64,000 nt of DNA from the NCBI GenBank assembly GCA_034766995.1, contig CM068317.1:35769249-35833248 (forward strand), in the 5' to 3' direction. The translations under genes and the position numbers were made by a program. Below the pieces are notes generated by a model that had not been told where the DNA came from, searched no databases, and worked only from the letters and a program-made list of their open reading frames with translations. Source of the DNA: Acanthacorydalis orientalis. Lineage: Eukaryota > Arthropoda > Insecta > Megaloptera > Corydalidae. Shown one piece after another: positions 46,872 through 59,439 of this stretch (position 1 is its first letter; every line of letters starts with the position of its first letter).

Positions 46872-46914
<43 letters not shown>
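46872..46914. repeat. (TA)n microsatellite
   Basis: About 21 TA units. Confidence 0.95.
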
Positions 46915-46915
<1 letters not shown>

Positions 46916-47028
46916 GAGTATATATATAAAACAGATATTTATTTCCTTTAAACCATATACATATGTTCTTATCAACATTAAGAACATAATACAAGAAAAA
47001 ATAATAAAATATATTAAATTTCTATATT

Positions 47029-47120
47029 AAGTGTAAAAAATATTTTAATGTCTTTAAATTGAATCAATCATAATTTTGTTTTAAATTAAAATATTTTTTT
47101 GTCATCTTAGGTTGTCAAAT
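47029..47120 (+). mobile_element. Mos1-type mariner, 5' terminal fragment (copy D)
   Basis: About 90 bases align with the left end of copy C: GTGTAAAAAATATTTTAATG, then CTTTAAATTGAATCAATCAT, then TTTGTTTTAAATTAAA. The sequence diverges after TTAGG. No transposase follows. Confidence 0.7.
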
Positions 47121-47312
47121 ATAGAAATGATTTTTGGAATTGAAGTTGCCTTGGAACTATTATAAATACTCCTCAAACTATTGTAAATTAATGTATAATT
47201 ATTTAGCTGAAATTTTTTCTATAAATAAAATGAAAAAGTCATAAGTTTACTACTTTATTAATTGAAATAAAAATATATAAAATTTTAAAATAGATAAAAT
47301 AATAAAACACAC

Positions 47313-47314
<2 letters not shown>

Positions 47315-47343
<29 letters not shown>
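47315..47343. repeat. (TA)n microsatellite
   Basis: About 14 TA units. Confidence 0.9.
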
Positions 47344-47348
<5 letters not shown>

Positions 47349-47349
47349 T

Positions 47350-49090
47350 AAATTATAATGAATGGAATATATAATGGAATACATAAGAGTTAAAACTATT
47401 CCTAAGCTGCCATTCATCAAAATACTGTTATTTTGTTACTCAATCTTCAACGGTTTTCTTTCACTGTATAATATAATCGATCGAGATTCAACCTGTAGAT
47501 TGTTTCTATTTCAAATACCGTTGATCAACCATGTGTACGTAATCCGTAGAACGACGAATGGCCAGGAAATGAATCTTATGTAGATCTTAAGGAATGATCT
47601 ATATACTGATTTTAATTGAAATTCGGATTAAAATGTTGAATTATTACAATCTGCTCGTGACGCACTCATTTCTAAAGATGCAGATTATGATGTCGTTAAC
47701 ATCTTCAGTATTAAATACTTGTAGCATGTGTAACGCGAAATAGGAACGATTTTGAAATATGGTGTCCCGGATTACATTTAATTTGAATATATTAATTAGA
47801 TCGTTTATCACATTTTCAACTATAAACTTTAAACGGTATATCATACGATGTAAACTTTATTAACCTACACATTAACTAGTTAATATTTACTAAACTATAC
47901 CATTAGTCAATTTTACTTTAATAAATTTATGAAGTTCGCAACTATAGTTAAAATGTACTTAGGAATGTAAGTTATTTTATAAAAATGTTTAATGTAAAGT
48001 ATTTACTTTTCGAGATCGTGTTTTAATATTGAAAACGGCAAGAGAAACTTTACTGTTGTAAACATATGTTGTTATGAAATTGTTTTACAATTGTAATATT
48101 TGCGTATTATATGTTTTATAATAATAATTTGCTTTAAACTTTTACTGAAAAATGACGTTAAATAATTTAATACGAAAACATCATTTTCTATTAAAATATA
48201 ACTTCAAAATAATTTTATATTTATTTTAATTAAACAAATAAGTTTTTAGAATGTATCAAAACAATTTAATTATTTTAAAGTAGTTGCATCTTACAGAATG
48301 TGTTAATACAATATTAAACAAGAGATATTTATTAAAACATCTATTTTAATTATAATATTTTGAACATAAAAATAAATACAAAACACTTTAAGACATAATA
48401 GTTACAACAATAAATCCACGAAGAATAAGTACAAAATTAAATAAATTCGAGAAAGCGAACAAATGTATACTATGGTATTAACTAAAAATATGAAACTGAA
48501 AATTAAATGCGCATATATTCAAACTTGTGAATACTACTTGTAATTTTTGTGAAAAATAAATTTATATAGCTAATTCCATGCATTATATTTAATAATCTAT
48601 AATACGTTTTCATACTATTTTTCAAAGGTACTAGCCACAATTTCCTATAAATGACGACTATTGATTATTGAATAATATTAAATTTTTTATATGAATGCGT
48701 GTCACTAATAAGAATATTATTGAATTTTATAACAGAATTGAATACATTTAATGAAGTAAAAACAAGCACTTGTTATATCAAATGTCCATAGAGTAATTAT
48801 TTTTATTTTATGTTATATATTTTTTATAGAAAGAGACATAGGTAAAAATACTGGAATTAATACTTTCAATTAATACTGGAGTGAAAGAGAAAGACACAAG
48901 TTATTAATTATTTACTAAGGAATTTCAAAACATGAAACATATCAAATGTATAAGTACAAAATATATGTCACTATTCAAAAGTAATGAATGCAATAAATAC
49001 ATCGTTTCCATGCTATAAATTAAAGAAGCTAGTGACAAAATTCGTGACATATGAGAACTTCAGACGTCAATGACATAAATAAATATAATT
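47350..49090. other. non-coding stretch with a richer islet
   Basis: Between 47390 and 47850 the sequence is more balanced. Plus (47362-47583) and minus (47844-47644) frames of 73 and 66 codons exist without recognisable similarity or clear splice sites. The rest is AT-rich. Confidence 0.35.

Positions 49091-49172
<82 letters not shown>
49091..49172. repeat. (TA)n microsatellite
   Basis: About 40 TA units with one ACAT break: the longest tract in the window. Confidence 0.95.
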
Positions 49173-49173
<1 letters not shown>

Positions 49174-49223
49174 CAATTTTATTTAGAATCAAAATATTCC
49201 TGTGTTCAGTACTCATTTATTTA

Positions 49224-49229
<6 letters not shown>

Positions 49230-49267
<38 letters not shown>
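49230..49267. repeat. (TA)n microsatellite
   Basis: About 19 TA units. Confidence 0.95.
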
Positions 49268-49272
<5 letters not shown>

Positions 49273-49990
49273 GATATTCAATAAATTATCATTCTAACTT
49301 TTATAGATAAAAAATCTTAAACAATTTTTTTGTTTTTCTGACATATGTATTCGTTGTTGATTGTTTTACCGTTGGGTCACTGTTATTGTATTTCGTGAAA
49401 ACTGGTTTCAATATTTATATTATCTTTAAATCTCTAAGAATATCATCAAGATATGTGATAAAATCATAAATATCAGAAATGACATTAACGAATTATAATG
49501 ATAGTAATATAATAGTGAATACTCCACAAAAAAAAGTATACTTCAACTGTTTTTTCAGAAATAATTTAAAAACAATCAATCAAAAACGAAAAATACATAT
49601 ATATCCGTAGACATATTTTAAAACAGATTTTATTCTATTATTATTTTCTAAATTATTATTCTGCAGGAAGCATTGTTGTTTACAAATCAGTATTTTTTTT
49701 CCTTATAAACTTAGAAATACCTTGATACAATATTTGATACACATATTTATACTTTTTCTTCGAAACTGGTTTACTTAAATCCAATGGCACAGATTTCTTA
49801 TATTCGTATATAAAAGAAAATGTTGAGATGGTTTTTCATTTCTCATAAGCACGTATTTTTTTCGTTTCCTTTTTCTGATCCATTAACGTCCACATAAAAG
49901 AACAATAGGAACGGAACGATGTAAAAAGGTAATCTCTTTTTCTAGTTTATTTTATTTTTTCGAAGTTCACACCAAAATATACATTCATAT

Positions 49991-49997
49991 ACAAACT

Positions 49998-50045
<48 letters not shown>

Positions 50046-50052
50046 AGTTTGT
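49991..50052. repeat. perfect 62-bp palindrome
   Basis: ACAAACTTAC, then 21 AT units, then GTAAGTTTGT. The unique 10-bp ends are exact reverse complements, so the entire 62 bp is self-complementary and can form a cruciform. GTAAGT is also a donor consensus on both strands, which is coincidental to the symmetry. Confidence 0.95.
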
Positions 50053-50169
50053 TAAATATGAGTTCATAAATCCCTAGGTGAAGATATAATTGAATTTCAA
50101 AGAAACATTCAATTGTCTCACGTTTAATTACTATTCACAATAAGAATAACATGCATGTACAATAGATTA

Positions 50170-50560
50170 TGTAATAAAGCGACTAAGTAATATTTCAGCC
50201 GTGTTAGTCAATCACATTAACCTCTGCTCTATAAAGCCCCATACCTCTCTACATTGTTGGTATAATTTTGATCATATTATCGCAATTACGTTATTATGAC
50301 AAGCAGCCAAACAGATAACACGGTTGGCCCCTTTAAGTGAACGCTTGTTGGGCGAGGAGAAGATGATTGAATGTAGCTTATGCTATTGTGTGTAGGAGTT
50401 GCGTTCTATTCTATTCCATCGTACGTAATGCAAACAATTGTATGCTTGTCAATTGCAGAGATAATGCGTATGTTTTATTATCATCGTGTTAGAACGTGTA
50501 ATAAATGAAGTTAGTAATGTCCTTAGATTGCAGATACACACTCATATATACATACATACG
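50170..50560. promoter_or_regulatory. richer non-coding islet, possible enhancer
   Basis: About 400 bases of balanced sequence (AACACGGTTGGCCCC, GGGCGAGGAGAAGATG) with AGATAA GATA-type sites at about 50315 and 50458 and a TAAT-core motif. No frame or repeat relative. Purely compositional inference. Confidence 0.25.
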
Positions 50561-52215
50561 TGTGGATTAAAATGAGATACATAAATAATCGTTTTTAGTT
50601 TACAAATATTTAATACCTGTACATTGTAGATTACAATGCATATAAATTTTATGCTCATATGTTATTTAAATAGCACATAAATGTTTATTTTTTAAAAAAG
50701 ACATTCACAGCTTGACAAATGTTCATTGTGTTCAAAACAAACAACTAAATTTTTTGCCGAAATGATATAATTTGTCTTGTGTTGTTATTATTTTGTTGAA
50801 TGCTTAATTTGTACGATTAAATTATACTTAATAGTGAATATCAAATTAATTGTACAATAAATTTAAAATTGTTTCATGCAAGTATTACATTAAAATGGAT
50901 AGCATTATTTAAAAAGTATTTTTATACAAAATTAGTTCGTTAAAATTAATTCATATATTTAAAAAATAATTAAAACGTATTACTTTCTCGATTTAAACCG
51001 AAATACATCCTGAAAAAACTTAAAAAAGCAAAAAAAGATACCAATAGTTTATAAAACTATTTAATTCTTTTTTAGTTGGTAGTTTTCAGCAAAGGATTGA
51101 TCAAATAAATAGACAGAGATATTTAATTAATATAAACAACAATTATAAATTTTCAACCAACACAGCTTCATTCCAAGTTTTATTTATATTATTTGAAAAT
51201 TGTGTACTGATAAGTTTTGAGTGTTATATGTAATAACTAATAAAGTTTGAGAAATATAATCAAACTACAAAAAATGAATTTACAACTATAATCAAACTTA
51301 TTGAAAAATTTGTTAACAAAAAAAATTTAAAAAACTCGTTTAGATAAAAATAAGCTGAGGGAAGTTATTTTTTTATAATAACTATGTTTTAATATATATA
51401 CTCAATAATGGTTAGAAATACGAAATTCTGTAGTACAGTGATTCAATTTTTTTAATGTAAAATTGTTGACATGCAATAAATATTTATGATGCAATGAAGA
51501 GAAAAATGATAAAGTACATTTAGACTTCCACATTTTAAAAATTCTTACTGTTAAAATCAATAATTATTTAGAAATAACATTATAAGATATTTTTTATTAT
51601 TGTTATACTTAGAATCACAGTATACATTTTTTTCTTATTTTTCATTCATACAAATTTTAGTCACCTTATTTTAAAATCAACGAACGAAAAATATACATTT
51701 GATGTAGACGTTATAAAAACATTTAAAAAAATTATTCGACTGATTAAAAAAGTAGGAATTATATTCTAGAAAAATAACTCAATGTTTTTTTCATTACTTT
51801 AAGCATCAATAATTAAGTTTTATATTTTTAAGAATTTATTTTAGAAAATATAATTTATATAGAAGAGTACTTTTTATGCTTTTTTTATAATTGTAGATCT
51901 GCTTTATATATATATATACATATATATATACATACATATATATACACATATATACACACATATATATATACATATATATACATTTGAAAATTAAACGATG
52001 ATATTCTAAAATAAATATGAATACTTGATATTTGTTATAAAAAGTGTTGACCTTTCAAAAATCGTAAGAAAATAAATTGTAAATTCTTTACATTATTTAT
52101 GGATTCTTTTTACCAGAGCAGAGAAACTGTTTGAACTTGTTTACTGTGTCAAATGCTTTTTTTTAATTAAACACAAATATCGAAAATACTGAATTAAGAT
52201 TATGAAAAAAGCATG

Positions 52216-52265
<50 letters not shown>

Positions 52266-52370
52266 CAAAAAATTAAATGAAATGAAAATTAAAGAAAAAC
52301 TTTTTAAATTGTAATTATGTAAATAAAATATAACATTATCTGCTAAATTAAAAAGATATAAAATATATAA
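50561..52370. other. AT-rich non-coding stretch
   Basis: Nothing identified. Compound TA/CA microsatellite at 51905-51980. Confidence 0.5.
52223..52262. repeat. (TA)n microsatellite
   Basis: About 20 TA units. Confidence 0.95.
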
Positions 52371-52701
52371 GACTCGAGGCGTACTTTGATTTCTGTTAAA
52401 AATGCAAATCGCAGGTCAAAAGTTCCAATCTGATTTTGTACGAAATTTCAAAGTTGTTTCAAAAGTTAACGGGTGTTGGTTGTACAGCTCAAATTTCAAT
52501 TCCAAATTTGCTAGTTTTACTAGTAATCTTCAATGATTTATATTCAAGAAAATTTCCATAATACCCTTTACATTATGCGTCCTTCCTGTCATTTGATATG
52601 CAGTACTTTCTGGTACGGTATCGTTGTTTTAAAATTCAACTGACGACGAAAAATTGGTGGAATAATGAATTTAACAATATTTGTACACACGAACACACAC
52701 C

Positions 52702-52704
52702 CAC

Positions 52705-52756
<52 letters not shown>
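52702..52756. repeat. (CATA)n-(TA)n microsatellite
   Basis: CATA units pass into about 20 TA units. Confidence 0.95.
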
Positions 52757-52763
<7 letters not shown>

Positions 52764-53330
52764 GTATAACATTTTAAGAAAATTCATAACTGTATTCGTA
52801 AAGATTTATAATTATCAATTTTATTTAGATTCATATTTATATTTACATATTTTTTATCTATAAGAATTTATATAAAATAAAATTTATATTTTTATAAAAA
52901 AGAAATATAAATATTCGTCGTAAAAAGAGAAGCAACTTTTCATTTTTAAATGTATTTTTAAAAATTAAAAGCGCAATTAAAATGCTATCCAGGTTAATTA
53001 CATTACTTAAATACATACGTATTTTACTTCAAAATTATTCTTCTAAATACATATTCAATATATATATATATATATTTGTATTAATTTAATACGCATGGTA
53101 GAACAGATCATGATCGTGGTAAAATATTGAAAGAGATAAATAGTGATATTAAGCACAATACGAAAAAATAGATCAATAAAATATTTGAAAACAGTTTTAA
53201 TTTGTACAATCAATATTTTTTTTTCAAAAAGTGAATCATCTGCAAATATTTGGAATTACTGATTTATAAATTATCTATTGCGACATTTATATATTTTCTT
53301 TTCTCTTTGCATACAAAAGATTTATATTAT

Positions 53331-53376
53331 CTTTCTATATAAAAAATAATTTCATTGTAAAATTTCCATAAAACAT
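53331..53376. repeat. dispersed repeat S, copy 1
   Basis: CATTGTAAAATTTCCATAAA and preceding TTTCTATATA/AAAATAATT are nearly identical to 59387-59426. Each copy stands shortly before a GC-rich patch. Confidence 0.8.
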
Positions 53377-53411
53377 TTTTTTTCAGTTAAGAATTGTTAA
53401 CACTTAACAAA

Positions 53412-53476
53412 AGCAAGCAGGGGCGGAGCTCCCTGGATGTTAGCGAGCGTAGCAAGTAGGGGATGGATTTCCCTGG
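53412..53476. repeat. GC-rich 39-bp tandem repeat, two units
   Basis: AGCAAGCAGGGGCGGAGCTC (53412 onward) and AGCAAGTAGGGGATGGATTT (53451 onward) each end in CCCTGG, period 39. GCGAGCGT lies between. A sharp GC-rich patch in AT-rich DNA. Confidence 0.8.
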
Positions 53477-53479
53477 TTT

Positions 53480-54098
53480 AATTTTAAAATACAAATACAT
53501 GAATGTAATAATGTTGTAGGTCTGAAAAGTATATTCTATTGGTCTAAAAATATACGTTTTTTGTTCATTACTTGAATGTTATAGAACGAATATTTTGTGC
53601 TATAATAAATTAAATTCATTGCTTACTTATTACAAATAGTAGAAACTTGATATGAATAAACTATAAATAATATATTTAATTCATCAGCTATAGAGAAAAA
53701 ATAATTTTCAAGTGAAATATCATTCAAAATAATTTAAAAAGCATAAAAATCAGAGAAACAGAATACAATTAGGTAACACATTTCGATATATACGAAAGTC
53801 TAAAGTAAGAAAAAAGAATTTTGAAATATTGCAAGGCCTTGACATTATCGCCACATTTATATATTTCACTATTAATATATGATTTAAAATTTATATACAT
53901 ATTTATACACATACAATGTAGTACATACTACAAGTTTTTATAAACAAATTTACAATTACTGATTTCAAGTTTATCGTATACTTTCTGTTTTAATTAATAC
54001 CTTTTTAAGTAATAATTCAAATAAACGTGCAGTTTTAAATGAAATATAAGTTGTAAATAAAATATACTATAAAACATGTACACAGACCCTCATCTCTT

Positions 54099-54179
<81 letters not shown>

Positions 54180-54970
54180 CACACATAATAAAACTTTTAA
54201 AAATTCCCAAAATAATTACTATAGATTAATAAACATTTAAATTATTTGAGAAAAATTAAAATAAATCTATTTTCAGTAGTAGATATTTTTTTCTGAATAT
54301 TTGTATCCATTTTCTTATTTTATTTTTATTAACATGACTATCACGTTTGACTGTTCACCAAAGCGTTACGAACTAACCTTGTCTCTTGACATATATCATT
54401 TTTATTACGAATCAAGAATATGACTGTTCTGAACATTGATTTGTTTTTTTTTACGTTCATAACTAATTAAAATAAAAAGTATTTCATAATCGGAATAATA
54501 AATAATCATCCAAGAATGAAATAAGTTTCGTTTGTTGAAAAAATAGTATGTTTAAATTGATGGAAAAAATAATCACGAAATTATTTACAATTTGACCCAA
54601 AAATATGAGATATTAATCAAATAATTTTTATTTCAATTATGTAAAGACTTTATATTCAAGTTCATTATTCCCTGTATACAATTTAAACTTTTTTATACTC
54701 TTATCCATTTCATAGATTGAGGTCAACATAAAAAGAAATAATTATGATCTAACGATTACATTTAATATTCAACAAAGTTAATGATAATTACGAAAAATAT
54801 AATGTTTTTAATTTTGTAAGTACAGTTGTTCATTAGAGATAAAATGATTATTAAAAACATTATTCAGATACAAATTTTTCTAACGTTAAAAATTGTATTA
54901 AATTATTAACTTCTTTAATTAAGAATTATGAACATAAAAACCTAAATCTGTCCTTCATTCTTAATATGAA
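53480..54970. other. AT-rich non-coding stretch
   Basis: Nothing identified except the (TC)n-(TA)n tract at 54103-54177. Confidence 0.5.
54103..54177. repeat. (TC)n-(TA)n compound microsatellite
   Basis: About 13 TC units, then about 24 TA units. Confidence 0.95.
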
Positions 54971-54979
54971 CATTCTTAA

Positions 54980-55179
54980 AATCCTTCCTCAGTCTATAAC
55001 GACCAACTGAAGACGTTAGTTGAAATAAAACCACGCACAACAATTTGAGAGCTAGTACAAAAGTTAGGAGTTAGTCATCCAATAGTTCTGGACCACTTGA
55101 AACAGTTAAGAAAATTAAAAAGAAAAAAATTATATGAATTTAAAAGTCATAAACCGCAATTAATTTTCTACCAACCTAA
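54980..55179 (+). mobile_element. cecropia/Hsmar1-type mariner, deleted relic with 3' end
   Basis: Frame fragments NDQLKTLVEIKPRTT, ELVQKLGVSH and DHLKQLRKLK reproduce the second helix-turn-helix of cecropia-type mariner transposases (NDQL..L.E..P..T..E.A..L.VSH.T...HLK.IGKVKK). One TGA interrupts it. After about 40 codons it jumps to the 3' end: GTCATAAACCGCAATTAATT, then TTCTACCAACCTAA, followed by TA at 55180-55181. The right terminus equals that of the MADE1-like element at 43.0 kb. The 5' end and catalytic domain are missing. Inactive. Confidence 0.75.
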
Positions 55180-55399
55180 TACAATAGAGTCAATCTTCAG
55201 AGATTTATTTCATAGGCATATAAAAAAATCTACTCTATATTATAATATATTGCTGATGATGTTTTGATCAGAACTTTTATAGATATTACAATGAAAATAA
55301 ATTTGAATACAAAGAAGTATTAAGATCTGTTTCATTCATAAATATTGATAGAAATTAGTTAAAAAAATGAACTGAAAATAGATAAAGAATATTGAAATG

Positions 55400-55790
55400 A
55401 TTATTTTTCGTTTTCAAATAGTGTTAAATGTTAATAAAAAGCAAACACGTAGACATATTTTTTACTAAACGAGTAGAACAAAATGTAAAATTCATTTCGT
55501 TTGACCTTTATCCACTCAAGCCGTCCATCACTGAACGAAATATTACTATCGAAGTATGTAACTGTTTCTATACACGTCTGTTTGCAACGAGACGTAAAAA
55601 CTTTTTACGATCCATCATCATGATGACACTGACACGAAGTGCCCACTTCCGGCGAACACTTTAACTAAACGACGAGTGCCCTTCCTCTTCACGGTTGCGA
55701 CACAAACTAGTTCAGACAGAACCTTGTGGAGTTCGTCAAGATGAATGTGCTTCATTTTTATTGGTGCTGTTGTACACAGTGCACTTTACA
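55400..55790. other. richer-sequence islet
   Basis: A 78-codon plus frame from an ATG at 55428 to 55664, then CpG-containing sequence to about 55760. The peptide is Arg/Thr/Phe-rich and not recognised, with no clear splice sites. May be regulatory. Confidence 0.25.
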
Positions 55791-56395
55791 TGTCATTCAA
55801 TGTTTGGACACGCAACATTAATGTTTATTTTTTTTTAAAGAAAACGATGTCAGTATCAGTTTTCTACTGACATTGAAAAATTATGATCGTATTTAGTCTA
55901 ATATACAAAGATATTCTATGTTTTTGTTTGTAAACTTTAAGAAACAGAAAAAATGAATACAAATTTTACAAAAAATAGTATTAAGTAACATACTTTGTTA
56001 AGAAATATAATTTAAAGAAAATGTTATGATACCAGTATATTCAGGTTTAAAGACATCTAAAAAATAATTTAATACATCCATAATATATTAAATATTCATT
56101 GAATTACCTTGATTTGTCATTTAAAGTGTTCTCCTGCACATTATTCCGGATCGACACTAAGATTAAATATTACAACACCGAAATCCGTTAAACCTTTACT
56201 TTGACTGAATACAAGATAATATCATTCGTAGAGATCTCCAATTCATTTGTTTTTTAACCATTACGAGCTTTGTTATTTACTTAGCGAAATACTGAAAATG
56301 CCATTTTATAATTTCGAACACGCACACCGTAAACTTGTCTTTGCTCGTAAAATTCCATCATCTGGCTGGTGGTGTTACAAAGCCAGCACAAGAAG

Positions 56396-56557
56396 ATGAG
56401 CGCTTACAAAGTGCGCGAATTATGCCAACTTAGTTTTGATGAGTTGGATGTGGAGGAAGAATTCTCGTGCCCTTGCTATAACTCTATGACTACCCTAAAC
56501 CATCAGCGCGCATGCAGACAAGCAGACGTAGGCAAAGTCTTCTTGTTATTACATTAA
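56396..56557 (+). CDS. short unidentified frame (53 codons) in a richer islet
   Basis: ATG in the context AGAAGATGAGC starts a 53-residue peptide with acidic and Cys-containing parts (LCQLSFDELDVEEEFSCPCY). It uses balanced codons (GAG, GTG, GCG), unlike the flanks. The preceding 33-codon frame (from about 56298, including HAHRKLVFARKIPSSGWWCY) overlaps its ATG by ATGA. A third frame starting MECRHFLCHLRAPYLSK follows at about 56564. Three abutting short frames in different phases may be a decayed gene or chance in a GC-richer patch (56100-56660). No family recognised. Confidence 0.25.
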   Translation: MSAYKVRELCQLSFDELDVEEEFSCPCYNSMTTLNHQRACRQADVGKVFLLLH

Positions 56558-56982
56558 AATTGTATGGAATGCCGTCACTTCTTATGCCATTTACGTGCGC
56601 CATACCTAAGTAAAAACAAAGAAGGCGATGTGTTGGTGTGAAAGAAAACAAAAGATAAAGTTGAAAAACGCGATTTTAAGATCTCCTCTACAACGAAAAA
56701 AATTAAACAATGAAGGAAAAAAGTTTATTTGAATTTAAGTTGGTAATTTATTGTGAAAATTTTTATACTTTTGTGTTAAATATTACGAAGAGGATTTTAT
56801 TGTTTCATTTTTTTGCTTGCACCAACGCGCAGACACTTGACATCGTGATATAAGAAAAATTTGTACCATAAATAAGGGTGATGTTTATATTGTTTGTTTC
56901 TTTAACTGATAAAAGAATTTAATTTTTATTACGATTACAGTTACTTGAAAGAAAATATCATTTCCCAGCAAAGCTCGCATAC

Positions 56983-57026
56983 CTCTCTCTCTGCCTCTCT
57001 CTCTCTGTATATATATATATATATAT
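56983..57026. repeat. (CT)n-(TA)n microsatellite
   Basis: CT run with one GCC break, then TA. Confidence 0.9.
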
Positions 57027-57410
57027 GCATATTATATGTGTGTGTGCTTCTTTATTTATTTTTAACTAGGGAATTCATACTACTTACTATTTTTAAATAT
57101 ATTTTCCTTATAATATTATTTAATTTATTATTTTATTTAATTTCTGATCCTCATTCAGACAGGCTGTTGAAATTCAGTTTGTTATATAAGAAACTGTTTG
57201 TATATCAATTATTTTTTACATAGAATAGAATTGCAAGATCCAAGATTAAAAAATCAAAATTTGAAAGAATAAAAATTAATCAACTATTTTAATAAATGAG
57301 CACATAACAATACTTAAGTGGCATAATAAAGAATTTTAGTTAAAGTCAAGACTCAAAGTTAAAATAAATAAAACAAAAAATAAACGAATTCAACTGATCA
57401 TACTTTGAGA

Positions 57411-57479
<69 letters not shown>
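57411..57479. repeat. (TA)n microsatellite
   Basis: About 33 TA units with one TGTATG break. Confidence 0.95.
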
Positions 57480-57482
<3 letters not shown>

Positions 57483-59378
57483 GAATACAAATAAAAAGAA
57501 TTTTCAGAGACGTAAATACGTGTACTAGATTCAAATTGTTCTAAAAATGAATATAACTTAAAATCAGATAGTTTTCCAATGTCACGGACAGTAGCGAAAG
57601 CTTCGGTAGCTAACAGAATTTATTAGAAGCCATTGTGAAAGTCCTACCATCTTCACAAAGCTTTTGATCAGTATATATCTATATATCTATCTATCTATAT
57701 ATATATATATATAATTCTTTATTGAATTTAATGAAATACAATGACAAAATATAAATGAAAATTCGTACAGGACATAAGTGTCTAAGGGAAAGATATGAGA
57801 AAGTTTATTTCAATATATTATTTTCGTACAAATTGTTACTTACTATTTACTTGGTCCATATTTCTATAAATGCGCAATTATACTATTAAAAAATTCGACC
57901 ATGAAGGTTCTGTAACAATATTTTTCAAGTGGCTACTGAACATTTCTCGTTATTTCAGTTAACAACCAGAAATTTTTTTAAACTACAACAAGGCTATTGA
58001 ATTTATTCAGTAATGTTACTTATCAGTCAGTGATGTGAAATAAAAAAATATTTTTAATTTTGTATTTTTTATTTCTCGAAATAAATTATTTTACTAAATA
58101 ACTTCAGCTAGAATTATTTTTTTATTTTATAGATTTGAAAATATTACTAATAATAAAAAAATCTTTATACTCTTATACAGATTCGTAACATAAATCAAGA
58201 GTGATTACATATTTACATTTTATTTGGATTCCAATACTAGATTTTTTTATATGCAAAATAAGACTATATCATTCAAATATGACATATGTAAATAATCTAT
58301 AAAAAAATCATGTTTCAACAAGTAAATGTTATACAATGCATGTTATTTGAAAAAAATCAGGTGCCAAGAGTGACAAGATTGAAAAACGTTCAAAGAATTT
58401 TGACGTAATAGAAGTTTACTAACAAAAAATAGAAACGTTTCATGTCGACTTTAAATCAAATATTGAAAACATATGCTTGAGTATTGGTTTTTGAATTCTA
58501 CGTTCGAATAACACTACGTTATGCTACATACATCTATTTACCACTACATCTGTTCAAATAAATCTTTTAACAAAAGAAGTTACATATATATTAACATACA
58601 ACATATATATATATATATATATAAACTAAAAAAGGAAAAACATGCAGTCACTATTTACACTAAAATACAATATAAATCAATGTCAAGAAAATACTCCGTA
58701 AAACATATGCCCAAACTTTATTCGAAAGCTTGTAAGTGTATTTTCAGTTCTCAATCAACAAGTCTTTAAGAAGTTTACAACGTTCGTGAAATAATTTACA
58801 ATATATCAAAAAAGGTGTATATTTACATTTTTAATAATAATATATTTTCTTAGAATTAGTATATTTATTAGATTGTGGAAATTTTCTTTTTTAAGAGTGT
58901 ACTACTAAAAAATGGTTCGAAATTAATATATCATTACTTATTTATTGATCATACAATTCATACTGATACTAAATCAGTATATTTTATTTAGATACGATAT
59001 ACTTTCAACAGATAATATCTGACGATTATTTAAAATCATACACTATTAGTTACAATTTATTTTAATAATTTTATTTCAATTAGACCGTAGATTTACTTTA
59101 AATGCAGAAATAAAATTCGATTTATATGTAGTATTCAGATTGGATTTATTACATGTGTTTTTTAATTCACAAAAATAAACCGTAATAAAAATATAATAAA
59201 TATTCCAAATAGTATAAGAATAAACTTTTATAGAAAAATGTATGTTGCAAGATAAAAACTGAATAATAGTATTTCGAAAGTCTTAAATTTCAAGATATGT
59301 TGCACACTTATTTTTAATTATTTTGCTAAAAATTAATTTAAATTTTTCTATGAATAATATGTTTATGTAATAAGTATA

Positions 59379-59426
59379 TTTCTATATACAGAAAAATAAT
59401 TCCATTGTAAAATTTCCATAAAACAA
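59379..59426. repeat. dispersed repeat S, copy 2
   Basis: Partner of 53331-53376 (CATTGTAAAATTTCCATAAA). Followed by a GC-richer region to about 59890. Confidence 0.8.
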
Positions 59427-59439
59427 AATTATTTTTCAT

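Larger units (their letters stand above)
56660..59380. other. AT-rich non-coding stretch
   Basis: No gene seen. Microsatellites at 56983-57026, 57411-57479, 57671-57712 and 58601-58622. Confidence 0.5.

Noticed and set aside
52640..52665. TDDEK in one frame, recalling the TGDEKW catalytic stretch of mariner transposases
   Set aside because: Gly and Trp are missing and the surrounding frame shows no mariner similarity.
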